Below, in pieces: positions 1 to 8,351 of a stretch of DNA of 64,000 nucleotides. A program made the position numbers and the translations under genes. Position 1 is the stretch's first letter. Each line of letters starts with the position of its first letter. This DNA is from Rhodococcus opacus (GTDB lineage Bacteria; Actinomycetota; Actinomycetes; Mycobacteriales; Mycobacteriaceae): assembly GCF_012396235.1 (NCBI RefSeq), contig NZ_JAAXPA010000021.1:1-64000 (forward strand). Direction: 5' to 3'. The notes below the pieces were generated by a model. It did not search any database and had not been told where the DNA came from. It saw only the letters and a list, made by a program, of their open reading frames with translations.

Positions 1-1426
1 CCGGTGCGGTGCGGTTGTGTGCTGCGGCGGTGGTGAGCAGTTGTGGCAGTGTCGTTGCGGGGTGTTCGGGGCCGCCGGTGCGGTCGAGCAGGTTCCGTCG
101 TTCGTCGGCGTCGAGGAGGTCGAGGTCACCGACCCGACTCCCCGCATCGGCAGAAAGGAAGCGGTCGAGAAAGGACAACAAGCGGTCGTGATGACATTTG
201 AGAACGTCGTCGTCGTACAGGCTCGGGTTGGCTTGGAAGTCGATGTGCGTCGTGGTGCCGCCCACGCTCGGGTAGATGTTGACGAAAAGATCGTCGACGA
301 GCCCGGAGGTCAACACGTGCAGTCGGCCGAGGTGCGGGCCCAGCCGGATCTCTCGGTCGGCCGGCATGATGTTGAGAGTCGGACCGAACGAGCGATTGCG
401 GCTGATGTCCGTGCCGAGATCACGGCAGATGTCCTCACGGCGGTACCGCTGCCGCCGCAGCGCCCCGGTCAACTCGAGCTGGGCGGAGTGGATCAGTGTC
501 CCGATCGTCACGTCCGCGCCCACGTCGAGCTGCAGCGGCACGACATTGGCCACCATCCCACCTGAGCGTCGCAGCGGTGCGGTCGTTCGGGCCGAAACCG
601 GCAGACTGAGTACGATGTCCGATCTGCCTGTCATCCGGCACAGGAAGCCGGCAAGAGCAGCGACCAAGACCGTTGCTGCACTCGAGTTGTGCTTCGTTGC
701 GACCGAATCGAGCAATGAGGCTACGTCGTGTGACAAGGCCGCGCTGGCCACTCGCGGATGCGCCTCGACGGGCGCCGACCGCCCGGCCAGGCTCGCAGGT
801 TCCGGCAGTCCCGAGGTCCGTTCCGCCCAGTACCGCCGATCCGCCTCGAAGCGATCCGAGTTCCGGTAGGCAGCATCGATTTCAACGATCTGTGCGAGGT
901 CCAGCACGCGGAGCGGCGGGGCCTCGACACCGGCAACTGCGGCCGTATACAACTCGGCAATACGCTGCATCAGCGTCATGGCGCCGTAGCCGTCGAGGGC
1001 GATGTGGTGAACGCGTGAGTACCAGTAGCAGTGCCGGTCGCCGACTCGGAGGATCGCCGAGACTGCGAGCGCATCGTGGAGGAGGTCTATCGGGGCGCTG
1101 AACTCGCTGCGCATCCACTGCTGCGCGACGACGCTCGGGTCGTCCTCCGCGCGAAAGTCGATTCGCCGGACCCCGCTGTCGGAAGAGTCGTCGACCAGTT
1201 GATACAGCTCACCGTCGTGATCGACCAGGCGTAAGAACCCGGAACCGAACTCCCTGGCCGCGACGCGACTGGTCGCCTCGAGCAAATCGATATCCAACTC
1301 GCCGAAGACCTCGACGTACTGCGCGATCGTGATCGGGAGCTCGCCGGCCAGTTGCTGGGCGAACCAGATTCCCTTTTGCGCGGCCGATAAACGGCATGCC
1401 TCGGACGGAAGGGCTCCCGAGCACAT
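1..1426 (-). CDS. Non-ribosomal peptide synthetase, N-terminal condensation domain (partial, runs off left edge)
   Basis: Open frame from an ATG at 1426 to the window edge, 475 codons without a stop. The start reads MCSGALPSEACRLSAAQKG, then IWFAQQL, the usual opening of NRPS condensation (C) domains. The catalytic HHxxxDG motif is intact as HHIALDG (residues 140-146, bases 989-1009). The last visible residues (DLDLLDADERRNLL) are the linker that leads into an adenylation domain. C domains form the peptide bond between two carrier-bound building blocks; a C domain at the very N terminus means this protein condenses onto an upstream or stand-alone donor. The stop of the fusion gene upstream (1428-1430) lies 1 nt before this ATG and an AGGAA sits 6 nt upstream, so the two are translationally coupled. 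Product unknown; adenylation specificity lies outside the window. Confidence 0.9.
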   Translation of the reverse strand, partial: MCSGALPSEACRLSAAQKGIWFAQQLAGELPITIAQYVEVFGELDIDLLEATSRVAAREFGSGFLRLVDHDGELYQLVDDSSDSGVRRIDFRAEDDPSVVAQQWMRSEFSAPIDLLHDALAVSAILRVGDRHCYWYSRVHHIALDGYGAMTLMQRIAELYTAAVAGVEAPPLRVLDLAQIVEIDAAYRNSDRFEADRRYWAERTSGLPEPASLAGRSAPVEAHPRVASAALSHDVASLLDSVATKHNSSAATVLVAALAGFLCRMTGRSDIVLSLPVSARTTAPLRRSGGMVANVVPLQLDVGADVTIGTLIHSAQLELTGALRRQRYRREDICRDLGTDISRNRSFGPTLNIMPADREIRLGPHLGRLHVLTSGLVDDLFVNIYPSVGGTTTHIDFQANPSLYDDDVLKCHHDRLLSFLDRFLSADAGSRVGDLDLLDADERRNLLDRTGGPEHPATTLPQLLTTAAAHNRTAP

Positions 1427-1427
1427 T

Positions 1428-4310
1428 TCAATTCCTGGAATCGGTGGCGGGACGGCGTCCACGACTCTTCTCCGATCTGCTCTTCGCACCAGGAGGCGTG
1501 CAAGGGTTGGGCTCGGGCCCGACCTCGGCGTGCTGGAGTTGCATGGATGTCCGCGCGCACGTGGTGTAGGCCGCTTCTCCCGCCTGATCGAAATGTGTTG
1601 CCACGTTGGCGAATAACTTGTTCTCGTCGAGTAGTGCGAGCACTGTCGTGTAGCGGTCGGGACGGTGCTCGACGACGAGGCTGCCGCCCGCGTGCAGGAG
1701 CCGTGCCGCCGCAACAATCGTTTGCCGGGCGAGCTTCAGCCCATCTGTGCCGCTGACCAAGGCCCGTCGGCGGTACTCGCCGCACTGTGAGGGAAGGTCT
1801 TCGTCGTCGGGAATGCACGGTGGACGGGCGAGGACCAGATCGGCCGTTCCGGCAAGGCCGGACAGTAGATTGGGCGTGGTGACGGCGCTTTCGTGAAGCA
1901 CGATCGGGCTCTCGCCGAGGCGGATCTGACGTTCGATGTTGCGTCGCGCCACGTTCAGGGCTGTCGGATCCGCATCCACGGCATGTACACCGGCGTCGGC
2001 TCGGGCATGCGCGATTGCCAGGGCGATTGCTCCCGAACCGGTGCACAGATCCACGACCACTGGAGTCGTGACATGTGAAATATCGGCGAGGGCCTCGGCA
2101 AGTACAAGTTCGGTGTTGGCCCTGGGTGCCGGCACACCGGGGCAGACCCACACTTCTACACCGCCCAGTTCGGCCCGCGAGAGTCGTCGCATAGCTCGAT
2201 CGATGGCGTCACTCGAGGTCTGCGGACCAACGCTGTGTGCGAGGGCGGGGGATCTGCCGGCGCTGATCGTGAGGGCCCTGCGCATGGCGGCCGCCTTGAC
2301 CAGGGTCTCGGTGAACTCTTCGTCGGGGTCGGATAATGCGACGATGGCGCCCCCGATCCCGAAGCTCACTGTCCCGTGCCGGGACACCATGGTTCGGATG
2401 ACGATGCTGAGGTCGGCGGTGCCGTTGATGGACAGCCAGCCGAGGGCGCCCGAGTACATGCCTCGCGGCCCCTCCTCCAGCCGATCGATGATTTCCATGG
2501 TGCGTATCTTCGGTGCTCCGGTCATCGAGCCACCCGGGAAGCAGGCGCGCACACACCCGACTGCAGTCGCGTCGCTGCGCAGCGTCCCCCGCACCGTCGA
2601 CACGAGTTGGTGGACCGGTGCGTAGGTTTCGACGTCGAACAATCGCGGTACGTGCACAGAACCGGGAGTGCAGACCCGTGAGAGATCGTTACGCACGAGG
2701 TCGACGATCATGAGGTTCTCGGCCCGGTCCTTCTCGCTCGTCAGCAGGTCCTGGCGGAGCGCGTCGTCCGTCGCAGCGGTTGCTCCCCGCGGCCGGGTGC
2801 CCTTGATCGGCTTGGACTCCACTACCCGGTCGGCGTCCACGCGCAGAAACCTCTCGGGGGAGGCGCTGAGTATGTCCGCTGCCTCGAACCTCAGGAGTGC
2901 TGCGTAGGGCACTGGAGTGATCGATCGGAGGTAGGCGAAGGTTTCGACGGGGTCTATCTCGACATCGATCTGGGCGTGGTTCGTCAAGCACACTTCGTAC
3001 GTTTCGCCGACGCGAATGTTCTCCAAACAGGTACGGATCTTGTCGAGGTAGGTTTCACGGTTGTGGCGCAGCGTCATGCGCGGGTCTGCCGCCGACCTGA
3101 TGAGCGGCCGCGCGGGAAGCGCATCGTCGGTCGTGACGGGCAACCGGTTGATTACCTGGGCCGTACGGCGCATCCAGTCGCGGGTTTCGGGTTCGTTGGC
3201 CTGCTCGCTGAGCGCCAGGAGGTAGCAGCTGCCGTCGACGTGGTCGATCACGACTGCGCGGTCGGCGAAGACCATGGCAGCGTCCGGTGTGTCCGCGGAG
3301 TGTTGCGCATTGCCGTCGGCTTCGGCCTTCAACTCGTAGCCCAGGTAGCCCACGTAACCCAGATTGAACGAGAACGGCAGGTCCGGCGATGGCGGCACAG
3401 CGCGGGCCCGCAACTGTTCGTCGAGATAGTCGAAGAATCGCACGGGTCGTTTGCCGGCCGGAACGCCGGAACGGTGCACCAGGACGGTGCCGTCCGCAAC
3501 GTCGTACGTGATGTACTCGGCGCGTGGGCCAGATGCGTCGCCCATGATGGTGAAGCGGGCGTCCGACTCCACTGTGGAGCTGCCGTCGAGCCAAAAACTG
3601 TTGGGGCCGTCTGCGAACAGGCGCTCATACACCGTCTGCGGGTCGACTCGCCGATCTATCCGCCGTGTTTCCACCACGTATGGCGATAAGGTCCGCGGCC
3701 GACGTCGAGGCTTCGGGGCGGATCCCTTCCGGCGGGTCGGGGTGAGGTCACGGAAGTTGGCGAGGAGTTCATGTCCATGATCGGTACAGATCGATTCCGG
3801 ATGAAATTGCACCCCCCACAGCGGGCGCCGGCGGTGCCTTACTCCCATGAGGATCCCGTCGGATGTCCACGCGGTTGGCTCCAGCTCATCAGGGAGATTT
3901 TCGACGGAGAGAGAGTGGTACCGGACGACCGACAGGGGCGAGGGGAGGCCCGCGAACAATTCTCTTCCGTCGTGGAATACCTCTGAGTTGCGACCGTGCC
4001 TCGGCTCTGGTGCCAAGACGACATGCGCACCGAACAGTTGGCATAAACCCTGATGGCCGAGGCACACTCCTAGCGTTGGAAGCCCACCCCGCAGAATGGC
4101 CCGCGAGCTGATGCCGAAGTCGCGTTCGCTTGCTGGACGACCGGGCCCCGGAGAGATCACGATATTGTCGAACTCGGTCAGTTCGATCGCACGCCAGTCG
4201 ACGTCGTTGCGCACCACCGTCGGCGGGCACCCGTTGACCTCGCTGAGAAAGCTGTAGAGGTTGTATGTGAAGGAGTCGTAGTTGTCGATCAACAACGTCT
4301 TGGTAAACAT
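1428..4310 (-). CDS. pabAB: Trifunctional fusion: glutamine amidotransferase, aminodeoxychorismate synthase (PabB-type), HemK/PrmC-like methyltransferase
   Basis: 960 aa from ATG 4310 (MFTKTLLIDNYDSFTYN, the canonical PabA/TrpG start; an in-frame ATG at 4448 would add 46 low-complexity residues). Residues 1-190 are a class I glutamine amidotransferase with nucleophile Cys83 in GVCLGHQ and His170/Glu172 in HPES. Residues about 215-720 are a chorismate-binding enzyme; the motif PIKGT (Lys) is the PabB signature, whereas anthranilate synthases have PxAGT, so the predicted product is 4-amino-4-deoxychorismate. Residues about 725-930 resemble PrmC/HemK: VVDLCTGSG SAM-binding loop at 752-760, but the NPPY motif is RPPC (829-832). 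PabAB fusions of this kind feed p-aminobenzoate or p-aminophenylalanine units into antibiotics (chloramphenicol and candicidin types); the appended methyltransferase is unusual. It is followed immediately by an NRPS, so a role in secondary metabolism, not folate, is inferred. Confidence 0.85.
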   Translation of the reverse strand: MFTKTLLIDNYDSFTYNLYSFLSEVNGCPPTVVRNDVDWRAIELTEFDNIVISPGPGRPASERDFGISSRAILRGGLPTLGVCLGHQGLCQLFGAHVVLAPEPRHGRNSEVFHDGRELFAGLPSPLSVVRYHSLSVENLPDELEPTAWTSDGILMGVRHRRRPLWGVQFHPESICTDHGHELLANFRDLTPTRRKGSAPKPRRRPRTLSPYVVETRRIDRRVDPQTVYERLFADGPNSFWLDGSSTVESDARFTIMGDASGPRAEYITYDVADGTVLVHRSGVPAGKRPVRFFDYLDEQLRARAVPPSPDLPFSFNLGYVGYLGYELKAEADGNAQHSADTPDAAMVFADRAVVIDHVDGSCYLLALSEQANEPETRDWMRRTAQVINRLPVTTDDALPARPLIRSAADPRMTLRHNRETYLDKIRTCLENIRVGETYEVCLTNHAQIDVEIDPVETFAYLRSITPVPYAALLRFEAADILSASPERFLRVDADRVVESKPIKGTRPRGATAATDDALRQDLLTSEKDRAENLMIVDLVRNDLSRVCTPGSVHVPRLFDVETYAPVHQLVSTVRGTLRSDATAVGCVRACFPGGSMTGAPKIRTMEIIDRLEEGPRGMYSGALGWLSINGTADLSIVIRTMVSRHGTVSFGIGGAIVALSDPDEEFTETLVKAAAMRRALTISAGRSPALAHSVGPQTSSDAIDRAMRRLSRAELGGVEVWVCPGVPAPRANTELVLAEALADISHVTTPVVVDLCTGSGAIALAIAHARADAGVHAVDADPTALNVARRNIERQIRLGESPIVLHESAVTTPNLLSGLAGTADLVLARPPCIPDDEDLPSQCGEYRRRALVSGTDGLKLARQTIVAAARLLHAGGSLVVEHRPDRYTTVLALLDENKLFANVATHFDQAGEAAYTTCARTSMQLQHAEVGPEPNPCTPPGAKSRSEKSRGRRPATDSRN

Positions 4311-4628
4311 CGTTCGCCCGGTTCTCGGCGTGTGAGGGATGCGACACTGCGGTGTCACTCGCCGGTGCACCGACGTGAAGAGGTCCCTCGACTTATTGCA
4401 GGAGCTTTCGTCTGAGCGCGCACCACCCGTGGCGCCCTCCTCCAGCACGGGGAAAGCTCGTGTGATTCATTGACTGGGGGCGTTGCCACCAAGACCTCTC
4501 GACGTGTCGGCCCCGTTAGGAGGCTCCGCCGACCTGAGGAAAACTGACCGGCTGCGCCTGAGTGCCGGCGATGCCCGCTCGTGTGCATTTTTGGGGACGA
4601 ACCGGCCGGGGGACAACTGGGTCCTTGT

Positions 4629-4642
4629 ACCGTCGATACGGT
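4629..4642. repeat. Short inverted repeat ACCGT-CGAT-ACGGT
   Basis: Perfect 5-bp arms with a 4-nt spacer, about 320 bases upstream of the pabAB start. Could be an operator half of the cluster's regulatory region; no regulator is visible nearby, so the role is open. Confidence 0.35.
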
Positions 4643-4673
4643 GGGCCTGATGGACATGATCAATCCTTAGGAG

Positions 4674-4685
4674 GGCTATTTAGCC
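4674..4685. repeat. Short palindrome GGCTA-TT-TAGCC
   Basis: Perfect 5-bp arms around TT, preceded by TTAGGAG at 4667-4673. The left half looks like half of an actinobacterial iron box (TTAGG...), but the right half does not match, so an IdeR site is not claimed. Candidate operator only. Confidence 0.35.
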
Positions 4686-4757
4686 TGTCTATCAACGCAA
4701 CCCGCCCAGACCCCGACACGCCGCGCGAGGCGCGCACTCCACCTTAAGTCACGAAAG

Positions 4758-4806
4758 TCTGTGGATACAAGGGCACCCATCCGGGTAATCCACAGAGCAA
4801 ATGGTC
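4758..4806. repeat. Nested inverted repeat with 9-bp outer arms (TCTGTGGAT / ATCCACAGA)
   Basis: Outer arms at 4758-4766 and 4798-4806 are perfect complements; between them ACCC (4784-4787) faces GGGT (4792-4795). The outer arms contain two inverted sequences close to the DnaA-box core (TGTGGATAC and TAATCCACA, each one base off TTATCCACA). It could fold as a hairpin in either transcript or bind a dimeric protein. Nothing else here resembles a replication origin. Confidence 0.45.
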
Positions 4807-5277
4807 GGTTCCATTCGCGGAGGGTGACGGTGTGACTAGGGCCTCCGGCGCACGAAAGTGATTGCGTCTCTTGACCTCAGGGGTGATGTGTCTGCTGTAA
4901 TGATCACGAGGATGGAACGGCCGACCGCGACGATGGCGGGCGCGTTTCCCCGTTTCGCCAGTTGGGGACGGCGCAGCCGGGGATTGCATCGGCATGAAGC
5001 TTTCTGTACCTCGTGCGCGGTGGTATCGCCTGGCGGCAATGCCGATCGAGTTCCCCCGGCCGGGACGGTGCACGCGGTCTTCGCCCGCTCCAGTCGAGCG
5101 GCGAGGACCTGGTGGGGGAGTGGGCGAGGTTGCGGGCACCAGGCGGAGGTCGGGCGAGATCCGCAACAGCCACGTCGTCGAGGCGGAAGTGAGCGAAGAG
5201 ACCGCGCAACCCTCGGGACCGTTGAGAGGCGAGATGTCGAGTCTCCCACAATTTGCCGATAACAATTGGTACGTCAA

Positions 5278-6285
5278 CTACCTATCTGAACGCGAACTGT
5301 CCCAACAGCTTCCGTTCTCGGTGTTGCGCGAGCAGGCGGGAATGTCAGGGGTGTGGGCGCATGGTTTCGAGCATGTAGTCGAGTTCGGCGATGGTGCGGT
5401 GGGGTGGGAGGGTGAGGATGGGCATCTCGGCGCCTGCCGTGTACCAGTGCTGGAGCTGGTCTCGAGCGGTGTCGGGTGTGCCCCAGACGGTGAGCTCGTC
5501 GAGCAGAACATGGGCTGCGGCTGGCACGTCAGCGTCGTCGTGGGTAGCGGCGGCAGTGAAGTGGGCGGCAGTCCGGGAATCTGCAGATCCGTGGGCAGGG
5601 TTCCCGGCAACTGCTCGACGCCCGGCGCGGTCGTGGAACCGGGTGTCCCCGGCACCGTGGCCGGCAATTCGGTGGTCTGTGTCGGCGCGTCGGTGGTGGT
5701 GGTACCGGGCGTCGTCGCCGCGGGCGGCGTGGTGGGAGCGATCTTCTCGACCTCCGCGGCGAGCTTCGCACGCCACACGTCGAGTTCGTTGCGCAGGTCG
5801 GCGTCACGTACCCCGCCGGAACGGTCTGCGGCGCCCTCGAGCAGGTTCTTCGCCGCCTCCGCGTCGCCCGCGGCGATCAGCCGCTCGGCCTCCTGCAGCT
5901 GCGACGTGGTGTCGATCTGCGCGACGGTCGAATCGGCCTGCTGGCTGAACACGACCGACTTGACGCTCCACAGCGGATCGCCGGGTGCGGCGTTGTACGA
6001 GAAGATGGTGACGCCACCTATGACGACCGCGATCGCGGCGGCAGCGCCGGCGATGGGTCGCAACAAGCGGAGCTTGCCGCGGGCAGCGCTGCGTGCGGAA
6101 CGGGCGTCCGAGGCGTCGATCGCCGCGATCACGTCGTCGAGCAGCGGCCCGGTCGGCATCGGCGTCGCCACGATGTCGGCGCGCCAATTGGTCAGCAGAA
6201 GCGCGAGCTCGTACTGCTCCGGCGAATCCGTCGCGACAGGACCGCCACCGGCGATCGCGTCGATCAAAGCGTCGTCGCGGCGCAC
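5278..6285 (-). CDS. rsdA: Anti-sigma-D factor RsdA-like protein with a replaced, out-of-frame C terminus
   Basis: 335 aa from GTG 6285. Residues 1-60 (DDALIDAIAGG... LALLLTNWRADI) match the sigma-binding N terminus of RsdA, the membrane anti-sigma factor that holds SigD; a single membrane helix follows at about 73-95, then the conserved DPLWSVKSVVF and a Thr/Pro-rich extracytoplasmic stalk to about residue 250. The remaining 85 residues are Ser/Pro/Thr/Cys-rich and look like no family; in another frame the same DNA (5345-5530) encodes a luciferase-like oxidoreductase tail. The gene therefore seems to have been joined to foreign DNA near 5535. No sigD lies upstream, where it normally sits. 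In M. tuberculosis RsdA is degraded to release SigD; whether this copy still works cannot be told. The GTG start may itself be internal, since no good ribosome site precedes it. Confidence 0.6.
   Translation of the reverse strand: MRRDDALIDAIAGGGPVATDSPEQYELALLLTNWRADIVATPMPTGPLLDDVIAAIDASDARSARSAARGKLRLLRPIAGAAAAIAVVIGGVTIFSYNAAPGDPLWSVKSVVFSQQADSTVAQIDTTSQLQEAERLIAAGDAEAAKNLLEGAADRSGGVRDADLRNELDVWRAKLAAEVEKIAPTTPPAATTPGTTTTDAPTQTTELPATVPGTPGSTTAPGVEQLPGTLPTDLQIPGLPPTSLPPLPTTTLTCQPQPMFCSTSSPSGAHPTPLETSSSTGTRQAPRCPSSPSHPTAPSPNSTTCSKPCAHTPDIPACSRNTENGSCWDSSRSDR
5345..5530 (-). pseudogene. 3' fragment of a luciferase-like (LLM) flavin oxidoreductase
   Basis: In the frame ending at the stop 5345-5347 the last about 60 codons read LLDELTVWGTPDTARDQLQ, then MPILTLPPHRTIAELDYMLETMRP, which is typical of the C terminus of bacterial luciferase-like monooxygenases (substrate-gating C-terminal helix region). 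The frame continues upstream into rsdA sequence where it is a meaningless shadow. Only the tail of the enzyme is left, so it is a remnant created by deletion or recombination with rsdA. Confidence 0.6.
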
Positions 6286-6978
6286 TCGGGCGGTCCTGAG
6301 GCCCTGGGCCGGGGTCGACGTTCTTGCGAGGGCATTGCTTCTTCGGGGTGGAAGATCCTCCTAGGTGGATTATCCCACCAGCGCCAGGTACTCGGCGAGG
6401 CTCAGCAGTTGCCACACCTCATGCGCTTCCGCAAGCGCGGTCGCGTCGTCCAGCGTGGCCAGTTCGTCGACACCGGCCTTGCGAGCTACCGCGATGCAAT
6501 CGATCAGTGCGTCGAGCGGTGGTGCCTCACGACTGCGCACGACATCGTCGTTCTTCGCGGGTTGCGCCGACGTACCGGAAGCTCGATGCCGACGTGCGCG
6601 CGCTGGAGCGGGTGGTCTGGCGCAGCCGTTCGATCCCGATGAGCGCCATGCAGTCACGCGAGTGGTGCCCACATTCGTCTGCGCACGCAAGAAGCCGCCG
6701 GCACCTCACGGTGTCAGCGGCTTCGCTTCCTTCCCAGGCACGCTACGCAATGTAGGTCTGACCCGGGCGGGTGGTGACGGTGCCCGCCAGTGCGCCTCTC
6801 GGCAAGTGGTCGCTCGAAGCGACAATTTTCAATGTGGTACCCGGGGCATTGGGTCGAACACCGTCGAGTGTGTAAACGGTTCGCGGGGCAGCGGTATTCC
6901 TTCCCCGATGGGCAGCTTTCAGTGGTGCGCTTCGGCCCGTCGGCGCGCAAACTGGAACCAGGAGGTCAGGAGGTCGTC
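6286..6978. other. Interval between rsdA and the small membrane protein gene, with a remnant ORF
   Basis: No complete gene recognised. On the minus strand a 106-codon frame at 6370-6690 ends in a protein-like helix-rich stretch (LDALIDCIAVARKAGVDEL, then LAEAHEVWQLLSLAEYLALVG) while its first half is Arg-rich noise; it may be the tail of a decayed gene. The sigma-D gene expected here is absent. The right end (from about 6820) is the upstream region of the small membrane protein. Confidence 0.5.
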
Positions 6979-7185
6979 ATGCGATTACTACGGGGCCTGC
7001 TCGACGTGGTGCTGGGCATCCTCACGGCCATTCTCGGCACGGTGCTGGGCATCGTCGCGGCGGTGGTATGGCTTGTCGGCGGGGTGCTCTGCGTAACAGT
7101 CATCCTGCTTCCTCTGGGCCTCCCCGTGGTGAGGCTGGCACGCCGCCTCTTCACCCTCGCCAGGAAGCTGATGCATCTTCCCTGA
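6979..7185 (+). CDS. Small two-helix membrane protein, 68 aa
   Basis: Starts at ATG 6979 behind a doubled Shine-Dalgarno (CAGGAGGTCAGGAGGTC). The product is almost entirely hydrophobic: LLDVVLGILTAILGTVLGIV and VVWLVGGVLCVTVILLPLGL form two predicted membrane helices, followed by a basic amphipathic tail (RLARRLFTLARKLMHLP). Small proteins of this type are common in rhodococci and mycobacteria; function unknown. The last 35 bases overlap, tail to tail, the methyltransferase gene on the other strand, so the two transcripts would be complementary at their 3' ends. Confidence 0.75.
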   Translation: MRLLRGLLDVVLGILTAILGTVLGIVAAVVWLVGGVLCVTVILLPLGLPVVRLARRLFTLARKLMHLP

Positions 7186-7876
7186 CGCGCAGTGTGAAGA
7201 AGATGAACGGTGCCTCACGGCTGAGCCGCTCGAAGTGTTCTGGGGAGCGATCGTGCACCGCCGCACCGGGCCGCGGCTCCGAAATACGTTCGACGGTGAA
7301 TCCCGCTGCGGTGAATGCGTCGAACATGGCGTGCAACGGCCTGTGCCAGAACTTCATGTGGAACGTCTCGCCGGACTTCACCCATTCCTCGGTGAACTCG
7401 TACGTTCCGAGATAATCGCCCTGCCCGGCAAGCCTGAAGTCCACGAACGGGTGATGGGTCGAGATGACTACGTACCCGCCTGGCGCGAGTACCCGGCGGA
7501 ACTCGGTCAACGGTCTCGACCAATCGTGGACGTAGTGCATCACCAACGACGCGACGACGACATCGAAGATCGATGACCGGATGGGTAACTGCTGGTTGAG
7601 ATCCGCCCGGATCAACGACACGTCGGGACCCAGGCGCGTTCGGGCGATCGCGAGCAGACCGTTGCTGAGATCGACGCCGGTGACGGCGGCACCGGCGGCG
7701 AGGAGTGCACGCGACAGCGCACCGCTGCCGCAGCCCGCATCCAGCACTTTCCGGCCTGCGACGTCGCCGACCAGCGCCAAGGTCGCAGGTCGCTCGTACA
7801 ACGCGTTGTACACGTTGTTCTCGGTGTCGGCGTCATACGCCGACGCGTACGTGTCGTAGTCGTTGAACGTTGCCAC
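7151..7876 (-). CDS. Class I SAM-dependent methyltransferase
   Basis: 241 aa, GTG start at 7876. SAM-binding motif I is VLDAGCGSGALS (residues 44-55), followed by the acidic VTGVDLS loop and the motif-IV-like FDVVVASLVMHYVHDW and a post-motif LAPGGYVVISTHHP. The layout is that of small-molecule methyltransferases of the Methyltransf_11/UbiE group; substrate unknown. Single gene, convergent with the 68-aa membrane protein. Downstream residues include FHMKFWHRPLHAMFDAFTAAGF, common in this subgroup. Confidence 0.85.
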   Translation of the reverse strand: MATFNDYDTYASAYDADTENNVYNALYERPATLALVGDVAGRKVLDAGCGSGALSRALLAAGAAVTGVDLSNGLLAIARTRLGPDVSLIRADLNQQLPIRSSIFDVVVASLVMHYVHDWSRPLTEFRRVLAPGGYVVISTHHPFVDFRLAGQGDYLGTYEFTEEWVKSGETFHMKFWHRPLHAMFDAFTAAGFTVERISEPRPGAAVHDRSPEHFERLSREAPFIFFTLRVREDASASWRG

Positions 7877-8316
7877 GGTGTGATCATTGCGGATCGGCGC
7901 TACCGTCGTGCCCCGACCGCCGCGGCAGCCCTGGTGCCGCCCGGGTCATCCTGCAATTCGACCGGACTCACCACCCGGTGCCGATTGGCAGAGCGCCCCG
8001 GTGGGGGAGTCAATGCGCCCCGACGTATTCCTCCCTGCGGTGCAGCATGGCCGCTGCCATTGCGGGGCATCAGCACATGGCCGGCGAGCATCAGGCCGTC
8101 GCCGGAGAGCAGGCCGAGCCAGAGCGGCAGGAACAGCACGACGAACGCGAGCGGCGATCGCCGGCCACGAATGCCGCCGCCGTGCCATCCATGCCGTCAT
8201 CGGGGTGGCCATCGGCAACGAATGCACTTCGACGCGCGCATCGTGGCATGCACGGATGGCCGCTTCGGAGGAGCGAAGCGTGCGGACGGGCCCGCCCGGA
8301 AATCGCTTGAACAGTG
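7877..8316. other. Non-coding or decayed interval before the TetR gene
   Basis: No intact gene. On the minus strand around 8010-8170 a frame reads FVVLFLPLWLGLLSGDGLML and AGHVLMPRNGSGHAAP, resembling a membrane-protein fragment, but it lacks a plausible start and soon becomes low-complexity. I take it as possible decay of a membrane-protein gene, without naming the family. Confidence 0.4.
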
Positions 8317-8345
8317 TTGTATTGAAAACTTGTGCGTTCTAAAAT
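8317..8345 (+). promoter_or_regulatory. Promoter of the TetR gene (leaderless)
   Basis: TTGTAT at 8317-8322, a 17-nt spacer and TAAAAT at 8340-8345. The ATG at 8352 lies 6 nt beyond the -10 box, where transcription would begin, and there is no Shine-Dalgarno, so the messenger is predicted to be leaderless. Confidence 0.65.
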
Positions 8346-8351
8346 TGGGGT

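Larger units (their letters stand above)
4311..5277. other. Gene-poor interval upstream of the pabAB-NRPS operon
   Basis: About 970 bases in which I find no convincing gene. Several overlapping open frames of 110-180 codons exist but have low-complexity Arg/Pro/Ser-rich translations and no family resemblance. The interval holds three inverted repeats (listed separately at 4629-4642, 4674-4685 and 4758-4806) and must contain the promoter of the minus-strand fusion gene. It may be decayed sequence at the border of the biosynthetic cluster. Confidence 0.6.

Noticed and set aside
4665..4690. Iron box (IdeR/DtxR site) before the NRPS operon
   Set aside because: Only the left half TTAGG fits the 19-bp consensus; the right half does not. 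A siderophore function should not be inferred from it.
4758..4806. Replication origin
   Set aside because: Two one-off DnaA-like boxes alone; no dnaA, dnaN or AT-rich unwinding region nearby.
4744..5277. 177-codon minus-strand frame and overlapping plus-strand frames
   Set aside because: Translations are Arg/Pro/Ser-rich without domain resemblance, several frames overlap on both strands, and no ribosome site is seen.
7900..8227. Membrane-protein gene on the minus strand upstream of the TetR gene
   Set aside because: Hydrophobic stretch of about 25 residues only, without start, full length or recognised family; recorded as possible decay.
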